NCBI RefSeq assembly: GCF_022829365.1
Contig: NZ_JAKSYJ010000119.1
Coordinates: 186,001 to 250,000 of the forward strand
DNA: 64,000 bases
Direction: 5' to 3'
DNA from: Methylobacterium sp. J-077
GTDB taxonomy: Bacteria; Pseudomonadota; Alphaproteobacteria; Rhizobiales; Beijerinckiaceae
Part shown: piece by piece, positions 44,674 to 55,704 of the stretch
Layout: each line of letters starts with the position of its first letter
How positions within the stretch are numbered: the first letter of the stretch is position 1
Translations under genes and position numbers: made by a program
The notes under the pieces: model-generated
Seen by the model: the letters and a program-made list of their open reading frames with translations, nothing else
The model's database searches: none
What the model was told of the DNA's origin: nothing

Positions 44674-46203
44674 ATGAGTCAGGATTCGACGGTCGCCGTG
44701 ATCGGCAGCGGGCTCGGCGGACTCGCGGCCGCCTGCGTCGCCGCCGCGCGGGGCCACCGCGTCACGGTCTACGACAAGAACGGCTGGCTCGGCGGCAAGG
44801 CGGCGGTGCTGCACGAGGGCGGCTTCCGCTTCGACATGGGCCCGACCATCCTGACGGTGCCCCGGGTACTGGAGCGGATCTTTTCCGAGGCCGGCCGCTC
44901 GGTCCACGACTATATGGATCTGCGCCGGCTCGACCCGCAATGGCGCTGCTTCTTCGACGACGGCAGCCGCATCGACCTGATGCAGGATGTCGAGCGCATG
45001 GCCGGCGACATGGATCGCTTCGCACCTGGAAGCGGCGACGGCTACAAGAAGTTCCTTTCGATCTCGGAGCACCTGCACGGCGTCTCAGAAAAATTCTTCT
45101 TCTGGAAGCCGGTCGAGGACCTGTTCGACACGATCAATATCCGCGCCAACATGAACCCCGGGACCCTGCGCGACGTGCTGTCCCTGCGCATGCACGCCTC
45201 GGTGGCCTCGACCATCCGCGGCAAGGTCAAGGACGCGCGCCTCGCACAGATGCTCGACCACTTCGTGCAATATGTCGGCTCCTCGCCCTACGGCGCGCCG
45301 GCGGTGCTCTGCGCCATCGCCCACATGCAGATGGCCGACGGCGTCTGGTATCCGATGGGCGGCACCCGGGCGGTGGCGGAAGGTCTGGCGAAGCTCGCCC
45401 AGGAGCTCGGCGCGACCTGCAAGACCGATACCGAGGTGACCGGGATCGAGACCGCCAACGGCGCGGTCCGAGGCGTGCGCACCGCCGAGGGCGTGACGCA
45501 CTTCGACGCCGTGATCTCCAACATGGATTCGGTCCGCACCTACCGCGAGCTCGTCGGCGGCGCCGCCGGCAAGACCTACGAGAAGAAGAATCCTGAGCCG
45601 GCCTGCTCGGGCGTCGTACTCTATCTCGGCCTGAACAAGCGCTACGAACACCTGAACCACCATGATTTCGTCTTCTCCCGGGACCCCGAGGAGGAGTTCG
45701 ATTACATCTACAACAAGGGCGAGCCGGCCCCGGACCCGACTGCCTATCTGGCAGCCCCGTCCTCCACCGACCCGAGCGTGGCCCCCGAGGGCGGCGAGGC
45801 GCTCTACGTCCTGGTGCACACGCCGTATCTGCGCCCGCACCACGACTGGCGCCTGGACGGCCCTCTATTCCAGAACTACCGCCGGACCATCCTGGACAAG
45901 CTCAAGCGCACCGCCGGCATGCCCGACTTGGAGGAGCGCATCGTCGTCGAGCGCCACCTGACCCCGCAGGACATCCACGAGCGCTACCGGGTGCTCAACG
46001 GCGCGATCTACGGCCTGGCCTCGCACGGCCGGGTGATGGGCGCGTTCAAGCCCGGCAACCGCTCGCGGCAGGTGCGCGGCCTCTACCTCGCGGGCGGCGC
46101 CGCCCATCCGGGGCCCGGCATGCCGATGGTGATGATGTCCGGCTGGATCGCCGCCGACGCGCACGACCAGGACGCGCGCGGAACGCTGCGCGCCTCGGCG
46201 TGA
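44674..46203 (+). CDS. Carotenoid desaturase/oxidase (CrtI/CrtN-type), second copy
   Basis: A 509-residue flavoprotein. FAD-binding VAVIGSGLGGLAAACVAAARG, the GGFRFDMGPTILTVP segment and the C-terminal GLYLAGGAAHPGPGMPMVMM are typical of CrtI/CrtN/CrtD-type desaturases. It differs from the first copy at 39387 and probably works at another step. The gene is well formed, with an ATG after GACCAGG. It is followed by three GC-rich palindromes. Confidence 0.88.
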   Translation: MSQDSTVAVIGSGLGGLAAACVAAARGHRVTVYDKNGWLGGKAAVLHEGGFRFDMGPTILTVPRVLERIFSEAGRSVHDYMDLRRLDPQWRCFFDDGSRIDLMQDVERMAGDMDRFAPGSGDGYKKFLSISEHLHGVSEKFFFWKPVEDLFDTINIRANMNPGTLRDVLSLRMHASVASTIRGKVKDARLAQMLDHFVQYVGSSPYGAPAVLCAIAHMQMADGVWYPMGGTRAVAEGLAKLAQELGATCKTDTEVTGIETANGAVRGVRTAEGVTHFDAVISNMDSVRTYRELVGGAAGKTYEKKNPEPACSGVVLYLGLNKRYEHLNHHDFVFSRDPEEEFDYIYNKGEPAPDPTAYLAAPSSTDPSVAPEGGEALYVLVHTPYLRPHHDWRLDGPLFQNYRRTILDKLKRTAGMPDLEERIVVERHLTPQDIHERYRVLNGAIYGLASHGRVMGAFKPGNRSRQVRGLYLAGGAAHPGPGMPMVMMSGWIAADAHDQDARGTLRASA

Positions 46204-46220
46204 CGCTCACGCGACCATCC

Positions 46221-46242
46221 CCTTCCCCCTCTGCGGGGGAGG
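46221..46242. repeat. GC-rich palindrome (family B)
   Basis: CCTTCCCCC pairs with GGGGGAGG around CTCTGC or a nearby loop. It shares the CCCCTCTGCGGGGGAGG core with 9028-9051 and with both arms of the element 46292-46476. Confidence 0.65.
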
Positions 46243-46291
46243 CGACGGGGTTCACTGATCGCTGCCGGATTACGGCAAAGGCCGTGCTCAG

Positions 46292-46476
46292 GCGCGTCTC
46301 CCTCCCCCCTCTGCGGGGGAGGGTGGGCCTCGCGTCAGCGAGGGTCGGGAGAGGGGACCTGGGCGCAGACAACGGTGCGACCGGCACGACGGGCGAAGCT
46401 CTATCCTGCACCCGCGCTCCCCTCTCCCGACCCCCTTCGGGGGCCACCCTCCCCCGCAGAGGGGGGAGGGAGCGCG
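46292..46476. repeat. Long inverted-repeat element (paired family B palindromes)
   Basis: Two arms of about 60-65 bases (46292-46357 and 46413-46476) are near-perfect reverse complements; each arm itself contains the CTCCCTCCCC..GGGGGAGGG hairpin and a GGTCGGGAGAGGGGA end. A ~55-base spacer lies between. This BIME/MITE-like layout ends 6 bases before the start of the E2 gene and offers its GGGGGGAGGGAG as the only visible ribosome site for that gene. Confidence 0.75.
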
Positions 46477-46482
46477 CGTGGC

Positions 46483-47454
46483 ATGTTGGGAGCGAGCCTT
46501 CCCCCGGCCCAGCCGTCGAACGACGATCAGCGGCCCGTCACGTCGGGCGAGGTCCACGCCAGCCCGTCCGTGCGCCAGCTCGCCCGCGAGCTCGGGATCA
46601 CCCTCGACCGCGTCCCCGCCACCGGCCCCAAGGGGCGGATCCTGCGCGAGGACCTGCACGCCTTCGTCAAGGCGGCGCTCCAGACGCCGGCTCAGCCAGC
46701 CGCGGCGCCCTCGGGCATCGGCGCCGGCCTGCCGCCCTGGCCGCAGGTGGACTTCGAAAAATTCGGCCCGGTGCGGCGGGAGCCGCTGTCGCGGATCCAG
46801 ACGATCTCCGGGGCCAATCTCAGCCGCAACTGGCTGACCATCCCGCACGTGACCAATTTCGACCGGGCCGACGTCACCGAGATCGAGGCGTTCCGGGTCG
46901 GGCTGAACACAGAGACGCGCACGCCGCCGGCGCGGGTCACCATGGTCGCCTTCCTGATCAAGGCCGCCGCCCTCGCCCTGCGGGCCTATCCGCGCTTCAA
47001 CACCTCCCTGGAGGGCTCCGACCTCGTCCTCAAGGACTACGTCCATGTCGGCTTCGCAGTCGACACCCCGAAGGGCCTGATGGTGCCGGTGGTGCGCGAC
47101 TGCGACCGCAAGGGGCTGATCGCGATCGCCACCGAGATGGCGGCGCTCGCGGAAAAAGCCCGGGCCGGCAGCCTCTCGGGTGCGGACATGCAGGGCGGGT
47201 GCTTCTCGGTGTCGTCGCTAGGCGGCATCGGCGGCGACGGCTTCACCCCGATCATCAACGCACCCGAAATCGCGATCCTCGGCGCGGCCCGCTCGCGCAT
47301 GGAAGCGGTCTGGGACGGAAACGCCTTCCAGCCGCGGCTGATCCTGCCGCTCAGCCTGTCCTGGGACCACCGCGTGGTCGACGGCGTCGCCGCCGCCCGC
47401 TTCCTCGGCCACATCGCGTCGGTCCTGTCGGACCTGCGCCGGGCGCTGCTGTGA
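46483..47454 (+). CDS. 2-oxoacid dehydrogenase E2 (acyltransferase) lacking a lipoyl domain
   Basis: A 323-residue E2. A peripheral subunit-binding domain (~residues 27-62, ASPSVRQLARELGITLDRV and ATGPKGRILREDL) is followed by the full CAT acyltransferase core ending with SWDHRVVDGVAAARFLG (His296). The usual N-terminal lipoyl domain(s) are absent: upstream of the start the frame is filled by the inverted-repeat element. The next gene, an E3, carries a lipoyl domain of its own. No E1 gene is adjacent. It may belong to a pyruvate dehydrogenase-like complex with lipoyl supplied by E3, or be a truncated relic. Confidence 0.85.
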   Translation: MLGASLPPAQPSNDDQRPVTSGEVHASPSVRQLARELGITLDRVPATGPKGRILREDLHAFVKAALQTPAQPAAAPSGIGAGLPPWPQVDFEKFGPVRREPLSRIQTISGANLSRNWLTIPHVTNFDRADVTEIEAFRVGLNTETRTPPARVTMVAFLIKAAALALRAYPRFNTSLEGSDLVLKDYVHVGFAVDTPKGLMVPVVRDCDRKGLIAIATEMAALAEKARAGSLSGADMQGGCFSVSSLGGIGGDGFTPIINAPEIAILGAARSRMEAVWDGNAFQPRLILPLSLSWDHRVVDGVAAARFLGHIASVLSDLRRALL

Positions 47455-47532
47455 GGGTGACGATGGCTGCGCGACGCGCCGTGCCTCCGAGGCGTGGTCT
47501 CGCGAGGCCATACGTCGCCGGTCAGGGCACGG

Positions 47533-47559
47533 GTCCCCTCTCCCGTGCGGGAGAGGGAC
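47533..47559. repeat. GC-rich palindrome (family B)
   Basis: GTCCCCTCTCCC/GGGAGAGGGAC stem with loop GTGC, one mispair. It has the same CTCTCCCGTGCGGGAGAG core as 577-610. It lies in the 290-base gap between E2 and E3. Confidence 0.7.
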
Positions 47560-47607
47560 AGGGCGAGGGATGCGCCGTATCCGGAAAGACCGGGTCCCTC
47601 ACCCCAG

Positions 47608-47629
47608 CCCTCTCCCGCCCGGGAGAGGG
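47608..47629. repeat. GC-rich palindrome (family B), partner of 47533
   Basis: A perfect 9-bp stem CCCTCTCCC/GGGAGAGGG with loop GCCC. With 47533-47559 it makes a pair ~50 bases apart, mirroring the paired layout at 46292-46476. No gene lies in 47455-47744. Confidence 0.7.
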
Positions 47630-47744
47630 GGGCGCGTCGTGCTTCACGGGGGACGATGTGGAACCACCGCAGTCACCATCTGGGCGAGAAAACCCCGGCA
47701 GCCCAAATGCTTGCCGCCCATCCCCATAGACTGTGATCGACGCC

Positions 47745-49427
47745 ATGACAGAGACCCGCGAGATCCGCGTCCCCGATATCGGCGACTTTTCCGGCGTGCC
47801 GGTGATCGAGATCCCGGTGGCGCCGGGCGAGACAATCGCCCGCGACCAGACCCTGCTGATCGTCGAATCCGACAAGGCGACCCTCGACATCCCCTCCCCG
47901 GTCGCAGGCCGGCTGCTGGAGATGCTGGTCGGCCTCGGCGACACCGTCTCGGCCGGGACCCTGATCGCCCGGGTGGCCGTCGAGGCGGAGACGGTCGCGC
48001 CCGTCGCGGCGCCCGCCGTCGGGCCGGCGGACGAATCCTGCGACGTGCTGGTGATCGGCGGCGGACCGGGCGGCTATGCGGCGGCGTTCCGGGCCGCCGA
48101 TCTCGGGCAGCGCGTGATCCTGGTGGAGCGCGAGGCGACGCTGGGCGGCGTCTGCCTGAATGTCGGCTGCATCCCCTCGAAGGCGCTGCTGCACGTCTCC
48201 GCCGTGACGGAAGAAGCCGGGCGGCTGTCCGCCCACGGGATCAGCTTCGGCGCGCCGACGATCGATCTCCACAAGCTCCGGGCGTTCAAGGCCGGCACCG
48301 TGCGGCGCCTGACCGACGGGCTCACTCAGATGGCGCGCCAGCGCAAGGTCGCGGTCGTGCGCGGCACCGCGCGCTTCACCGGGCCGAACGCCGTCTCGGT
48401 GACACTGCACGAGGGCGGAAGCCGCGCCGTCGCGTTCAAGAGCGTCATCGTGGCGGCGGGCTCCTCCCCGGTGAGCCTGCCGATGCTGCCCGACGATCCG
48501 CGCATCGTGAATTCCACGGGGGCGCTGGAGCTGCCCTTCATCCCCCGCCGCCTGCTGGTGATCGGCGGCGGCATCATCGGGCTGGAGATGGCGACCGTGT
48601 ACAGCGCGCTCGGGGCCCGGGTCGACGTGGTCGAGCGCTTGCCGAACCTCCTGGAGGGGGTGGACCGGGACCTCGTGGCGGTCTGGACCAAGCGCAACGG
48701 CCACCGGTTCGATCGGATCCGGACCGGCACGGAAGTCGTCTCGGCCGAAGCCACCCCGGACGGCATCGCCGTAACCCTCGCCGGCGAGGCGGAGCCGCTC
48801 GTCTACGACCTCGTGCTGCAGGCGGCCGGGCGGCGCCCGAACGGGGAGGCCCTGGGCCTCGACGCGGCCGGGGTCGCGGTGGAGCGCGGCTTCGTGCCGG
48901 TGGATTCGCAGATGCGCACCACCATGCCCCACATCCTGGCGGTGGGCGACCTCGTCGGGCAGCCGATGCTGGCCCACAAGGCGGTGCATCAGGGCCACGT
49001 CGCCGCCGAGGTGGCCGCGGGCCACAAAGCGGGGTTCGACGCCGCCGTGATACCCTCCGTGGCCTATACCGATCCGGAGATCGCCTGGGCCGGCCTCACC
49101 GAGACGGCCGCCAAGGCCGCAGGGCGGGCCGTGGAGGTGGCGCGCTTCCCCTGGGCCGCCTCCGGCCGGGCCATCGCCAATGGCGCCGATTACGGCCTGA
49201 CCAAGCTGCTGTTCGACGCGGACACCAGGCGGATCGTCGGCGGCGCCATCGTCGGCCCGAGCGCGGGCGACATGCTCGGCGAGATCGTGCTGGCGATCGA
49301 GATGGGCGCCGATGCAACCGATATCGGCCGCACGATCCACCCGCACCCGACGCTCGGCGAGACCATCGGGCTCGCGGCCGAAGCCGCGCTCGGCCTCAGC
49401 ACCGACCTGCCCCCGGCCCGGAGGTAG
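47745..49427 (+). CDS. lpdA: Dihydrolipoyl dehydrogenase (E3) with N-terminal lipoyl domain
   Basis: A 560-residue E3 of the Ralstonia PdhL type. Residues ~1-80 are a lipoyl domain with the modified Lys44 in VESDKATLD; a short Ala/Pro/Val linker follows; then the flavoprotein with VLVIGGGPGGYAAA (~102), the redox disulfide GGVCLNVGCIPSK (Cys137/142), NAD-binding LLVIGGGIIGLEMATV, and the dimer-interface HPHPTLGE with the catalytic His. It reoxidises dihydrolipoamide with NAD. It follows the lipoyl-less E2 by 290 bases. A GTG at 47733 is an alternative start. Confidence 0.95.
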   Translation: MTETREIRVPDIGDFSGVPVIEIPVAPGETIARDQTLLIVESDKATLDIPSPVAGRLLEMLVGLGDTVSAGTLIARVAVEAETVAPVAAPAVGPADESCDVLVIGGGPGGYAAAFRAADLGQRVILVEREATLGGVCLNVGCIPSKALLHVSAVTEEAGRLSAHGISFGAPTIDLHKLRAFKAGTVRRLTDGLTQMARQRKVAVVRGTARFTGPNAVSVTLHEGGSRAVAFKSVIVAAGSSPVSLPMLPDDPRIVNSTGALELPFIPRRLLVIGGGIIGLEMATVYSALGARVDVVERLPNLLEGVDRDLVAVWTKRNGHRFDRIRTGTEVVSAEATPDGIAVTLAGEAEPLVYDLVLQAAGRRPNGEALGLDAAGVAVERGFVPVDSQMRTTMPHILAVGDLVGQPMLAHKAVHQGHVAAEVAAGHKAGFDAAVIPSVAYTDPEIAWAGLTETAAKAAGRAVEVARFPWAASGRAIANGADYGLTKLLFDADTRRIVGGAIVGPSAGDMLGEIVLAIEMGADATDIGRTIHPHPTLGETIGLAAEAALGLSTDLPPARR

Positions 49428-49592
49428 ACGCGGCCTCGACCCCACGGCCCAGGTTGGATAAACCGGCGGCCGAGAGGCCGCAGACGAGGCCGGATGTGCC
49501 GGCCCGTCTTCTGAAGAACAGGGCGCTTCCACCCGGGGGGATTCGGGCCGAGACGATGCGGTGTGCCGAATTCACCTGTCCGGGACGTTTCG

Positions 49593-50264
49593 ATGCGTAA
49601 TCTCACCTTCACCGCCCTGGACGCGCGGGCGGTCAAACGCTGCGTCGCCTTCCTCGTGCGGCGCGACTGGGCGCTCCATCTCGGCCTTGCGGCGATGCTG
49701 GCGGGCGTGCCGATGAGGCCGTCCGCGGCCGAGGCGCCGGCCGCCGCCCAGCCGCAGGCCGCCCTGATCGCGTCGCTGCAGGGGCGGGTGCTGGCGGCGC
49801 ACAGCGCGACCCTGGCGCTGGAGAGCTGGTGCGCCGATTACAAACTCGCCGCCGATGCCCATCTCGTCGCCCAGCGCATGGCGGTGGCCGACAAGCCGCT
49901 CAGCGCCGCCCAGCGCACCCGCCTGGCGATCGGCCCCGACGAGCCGGTGCGCTACCGCCGGGTCCGCCTGGCCTGCGGCGACAGGGTCCTGTCGGAGGCC
50001 GACAATTGGTACGTGCCGGCACGCCTGACGCCCGAGATGAACGCCACCCTCGACGGCACCCGCACGCCCTTCGGCCGGGTGGTGCGTCCCCTGGAGCCGA
50101 CCCGGCAGACGATCGCGGTCCGCCCGTTCCCACAGGCCGCCGTGCCCGGCCCCGACGACCCGCTGTTCGAGATCGACGCCGTGCTGTCGACCGGGGCCGG
50201 CCAGCCGTTCTGCGAGGTCGCCGAGACCTATCTGGGCGGTGCGCTGCCCGAAGCTTCGCGGTAA
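49593..50264 (+). CDS. Unknown protein, possibly chorismate lyase-like fold, membrane-anchored or secreted
   Basis: A 223-residue protein with a hydrophobic N-terminal segment (~residues 28-48, LHLGLAAMLAGVP) that could be a signal or anchor. The rest has LALESWCADYKLA, YRRVRLACGDRVLSEADNWYVPARLTPEM and TPFGRVVRPLEPTR. This order (aromatic/acid, xxAxNWYVPxRLT, pro-rich FGRxxRPL) loosely recalls chorismate-pyruvate lyase/UTRA-like folds; that is a weak inference. I start at ATG 49593. The DUF2147 gene follows 35 bases later. Confidence 0.6.
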   Translation: MRNLTFTALDARAVKRCVAFLVRRDWALHLGLAAMLAGVPMRPSAAEAPAAAQPQAALIASLQGRVLAAHSATLALESWCADYKLAADAHLVAQRMAVADKPLSAAQRTRLAIGPDEPVRYRRVRLACGDRVLSEADNWYVPARLTPEMNATLDGTRTPFGRVVRPLEPTRQTIAVRPFPQAAVPGPDDPLFEIDAVLSTGAGQPFCEVAETYLGGALPEASR

Positions 50265-50299
50265 GAGAGCCCCGAAGGGCCGGTTCGGGAGGAATGAGG

Positions 50300-50710
50300 A
50301 TGCGATCGATGCTGCGCCGTGCCGTCCTGGCTCTGCTCGCGGGGATGCCGGCCTGCGGACCGGCCCTGGCGGCCGATCCGGCCGGCCTCTGGCTCACCGA
50401 GACCGGCAGCTCCCGGGTGAAGATCACCCCCTGCGGCAGGGGCTATTGCGGCACGATCGTCAGCGCCCCCGGCAAGGCCCTCGACACCAAGAACCCGGAC
50501 CCGGCCCTGCGCGGCCGCAACGTCGTCGGCGTGCAGATCCTCAACGCGCCGCAGGTGGACGGATCGGGCTACAGCGGCTCGCTCTACAACCCGAACGACG
50601 GCAAGACCTATTCCGGCTCGCTGCGGCTGACCGGACCGAACGCGCTCGAAGTCTCGGGCTGCGTGATGAGCGTGTTCTGCAAGCGCCAGACCTGGACCCG
50701 GGTGAACTGA
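50300..50710 (+). CDS. DUF2147 family secreted protein
   Basis: A 136-residue protein with a signal peptide (~residues 1-24, ending ALAA), then the DUF2147 lipocalin-like domain: DPAGLWLTETGSSRVKITPC, GYCGTIV, LYNPNDGKTYSGSLRL and SGCVMSVFCKRQTWTRV. Four Cys could form two disulfides. The second ATG at 50300 is favoured because GGGAGGA is 6 bases away; the ATG at 50294 is too close to it. Function of the family is unknown, usually envelope-related. Confidence 0.82.
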   Translation: MRSMLRRAVLALLAGMPACGPALAADPAGLWLTETGSSRVKITPCGRGYCGTIVSAPGKALDTKNPDPALRGRNVVGVQILNAPQVDGSGYSGSLYNPNDGKTYSGSLRLTGPNALEVSGCVMSVFCKRQTWTRVN

Positions 50711-51148
50711 TCGGCAGATCACGAGCGCATCCAGGTAACGACCGCGAAGTTTGGAACATTATTCCAAGATCGGGCCCGGATACCGGGATCGACTCGTCTA
50801 TCCGGGATCGGGTAGGCAGCGTCAAAAGTCTCTCATCGATGCCAAGATGCCGCAGATGAAGCCGACGCGGAACCGGGCGTGAGCCTGTTCCCCGATGGAA
50901 ACGTGGCCGTGAACGGGGCACGCGTCGCGACGCCTGACGGAGCGGCACGGCCGTGAACTGGCACAGTGGATTTTACGGCGTCACCGCAACACCAAGCCGT
51001 CCAAAAAATATTATTCCCTTATGGCGGGAGTTCGCAGCGTTTTAGGACGCGTCGCGGGGCACACGATGGTGTGATTTACGTCGCCGCGACGGATCGATTG
51101 CGCACGATCGAAGTTCTCTGTCTTACGTCGATACAGACAGGACTTTCC
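50711..51148. other. Intergenic, AT-rich centre, no clear gene
   Basis: 438 bases. The segment 50985-51020 is AT-rich (AAAAAATATTATTCCCTTAT) and is a likely promoter area for the small secreted protein. Codons upstream of 51149 stay open in frame but lack any protein-like character. Confidence 0.4.
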
Positions 51149-51427
51149 ATGACCAAGACCATTCTCGCCGCCGCTTTCGTGACCGTCCTCGCCGGGCCGG
51201 CCTTCGCCCAGGTGATCGAATCTCCGACCAGCACCGTTGTGGTCGTGCCGCCCGGCGCACCCGGCGTGGTGTCTCGGCAGACGAACTCGACCGGCAACGA
51301 AGGCGCCATCACCTACTCGCCGACCGGCCAGCCCGCGGATACGATCTCCAATGACTCCGCGGCTGCCGGCAACGCCGGCCAGCCCTCGCGAGTCGCCCCC
51401 CAGGGCGGCGGCGGCGGCGGCAGGTAA
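51149..51427 (+). CDS. Small secreted protein of unknown function
   Basis: A 92-residue protein with a clear signal peptide (residues 1-21, VTVLAGPAFAQ) and a Ser/Thr/Pro/Gly/Asn-rich mature part (TSTVVVVPPGAPGVVSRQT, ending in GGGGGGR). No Cys. Acquired RBS: ACAGGA 8 bases before the ATG at 51149. I do not recognise a named family. Confidence 0.65.
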   Translation: MTKTILAAAFVTVLAGPAFAQVIESPTSTVVVVPPGAPGVVSRQTNSTGNEGAITYSPTGQPADTISNDSAAAGNAGQPSRVAPQGGGGGGR

Positions 51428-51499
51428 GCCACGCTTCGACCATGAAAAGGGGTCGCGCCGGAGACGGCGCGGCCCATTTTTCGTGACCGACCTGCCCGA

Positions 51500-54187
<2,688 letters not shown>

Positions 54188-54417
54188 CGGGGCAGAACTC
54201 TAAGCAGGGCTCAAGGGATTGGGCCGCCACCCGTTTCAGACGGGACCCGCATGCCGCCCTCTTAAGGAGGGACGGAGCCCGAGTCACGGGCGCCCCGCCG
54301 CGAAATTGCCCCTGGCCGCCCCACGGCCGCCACAAGCGCGGCCGTGTTGTCGCCACATCTGTCAAGCGATGGTGTGTCCGTGGCGCCGTCAACGGCGCGT
54401 GAGGAATCGGGTAGACG

Positions 54418-55584
54418 ATGCAGGGCCGCACGGTCGGATCGCCGAGGAACGTCACAGCCAAGCAGGGCCGGTTCGGGTCCGGCCGGGCCGATGCCATCAC
54501 CGCGCAGCCGATGCTCGGCCGCGCCCATGGCAGCGTCCCGGCGCTGGCCCGCTCGGTGCTCACCGTGTCGCTGATCGCCGGCGGCCTCAGCGCCGCCCTG
54601 ATCGGCTCGGGGGTCGATCTCGGCAAAATCGGGCTGACCCAGGCGGTCTCCTCGGCGCAGGCCGCCACCGAGATGCCGATGCCGCGCCCGCGCATTCACA
54701 CCGTGGCGCCGGACGAGGACCTGGAGCGGACCCCGCTGCGCGCCTCGGCGAGCTTCGCCGCCGTCCATGACCTCGATACCGATATCGGCTCCAACGGCGT
54801 CGACCGGGTGTCCTACGACTTCCTGCTCTCGGAGAGCGCCGGCGGCGACCCGAACGACATCCTCGAATTCGGTCCGATGAAGATCCGGCGCCACTTGGTG
54901 CAGACGATCGTGCGGGCCGCCCAGGCGGTCCAGACCGACCCGGTCCTGCTGATGGCGGTGGCCGACAAGGAATCGAGCTTCGTCACCGCGGTCCAGGCCA
55001 AAACCTCGTCGGCCACCGGCCTCTATCAGTTCATCGAGCGGACCTGGCTCGGCGTGGTGCGCGACTTCGGACCCAAATACGGGCTGGAGAAGGAGGCCGC
55101 GCTGGTCTCCTCGGACGCCAACGACCGGCCGGTGATCACCGATCCGGCCGAGCGCGCCCGGGTGCTCGAGCTGCGCCGCGATCCCTACCTCTCGGCGCTG
55201 ATGGCCGGCGAGATGCTGAAGCGCGACGCCGGGCGCATCGCCCAGCGCATCGGCCGCGAGCTGACGCTGGGCGAGGTCTACCTCGCCCACTTCCTCGGCG
55301 CCGACGATGCCGGGGAGTTCCTGGCCAACGTCGTCAACAAGCCGGCCGCCGCCGCGGCCGTGCTGCTGCCCGGCCCGGCCCGGGCGAACCGTTCGATCTT
55401 CTTCGCCGCCGGGCGCTTCGTCGGCCGCGGCCGCCATCGCAAGCCGGCCAGCCTCTCGGTGGCGCAGGTCCACGAGAAGTTCGAGGCGATGATGAGCACG
55501 CGCGGCACGCGCTACCAGAACGTCCAGGCGGTCTCGGGGATCATGGCCTACGCGGATGCCGCAGCCGGCGTCGCCACGCAGTAA
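54418..55584 (+). CDS. Lytic transglycosylase (SLT-domain) protein
   Basis: A 388-residue envelope protein. A membrane helix or signal segment (~residues 45-66) precedes a short Pro-rich stretch and the SLT domain (~155-300), with catalytic Glu in VADKESSFVTAVQ followed by SSATGLYQFIERTW. It cleaves peptidoglycan, perhaps to let large structures through the wall. The remaining C-terminal ~90 residues are basic (GRFVGRGRHRKPASLS). Neighbours give no further hint. Confidence 0.87.
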   Translation: MQGRTVGSPRNVTAKQGRFGSGRADAITAQPMLGRAHGSVPALARSVLTVSLIAGGLSAALIGSGVDLGKIGLTQAVSSAQAATEMPMPRPRIHTVAPDEDLERTPLRASASFAAVHDLDTDIGSNGVDRVSYDFLLSESAGGDPNDILEFGPMKIRRHLVQTIVRAAQAVQTDPVLLMAVADKESSFVTAVQAKTSSATGLYQFIERTWLGVVRDFGPKYGLEKEAALVSSDANDRPVITDPAERARVLELRRDPYLSALMAGEMLKRDAGRIAQRIGRELTLGEVYLAHFLGADDAGEFLANVVNKPAAAAAVLLPGPARANRSIFFAAGRFVGRGRHRKPASLSVAQVHEKFEAMMSTRGTRYQNVQAVSGIMAYADAAAGVATQ

Positions 55585-55704
55585 CAGCCTGGCGAGGGGG
55601 CCTCTATTCGCGTCCCCGCGCGCAACTCCCGGCGTCCTGCCGACGTTCGTCCACAAGCGCTGCGTCCGCGTGCGGCGTGAAACGGAGACTTCCGGGGGGA
55701 GTTC

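Noticed and set aside
46375..46482. An upstream extension of E2 that might hold the missing lipoyl domain
   Set aside because: The in-frame translation is only the inverted-repeat element (Pro/Arg/Gly-rich), with no lipoyl motif.
577..47629. CRISPR array from the repeated GC-rich palindromes
   Set aside because: The copies are dispersed, not regularly spaced, and there are no spacers or cas genes.
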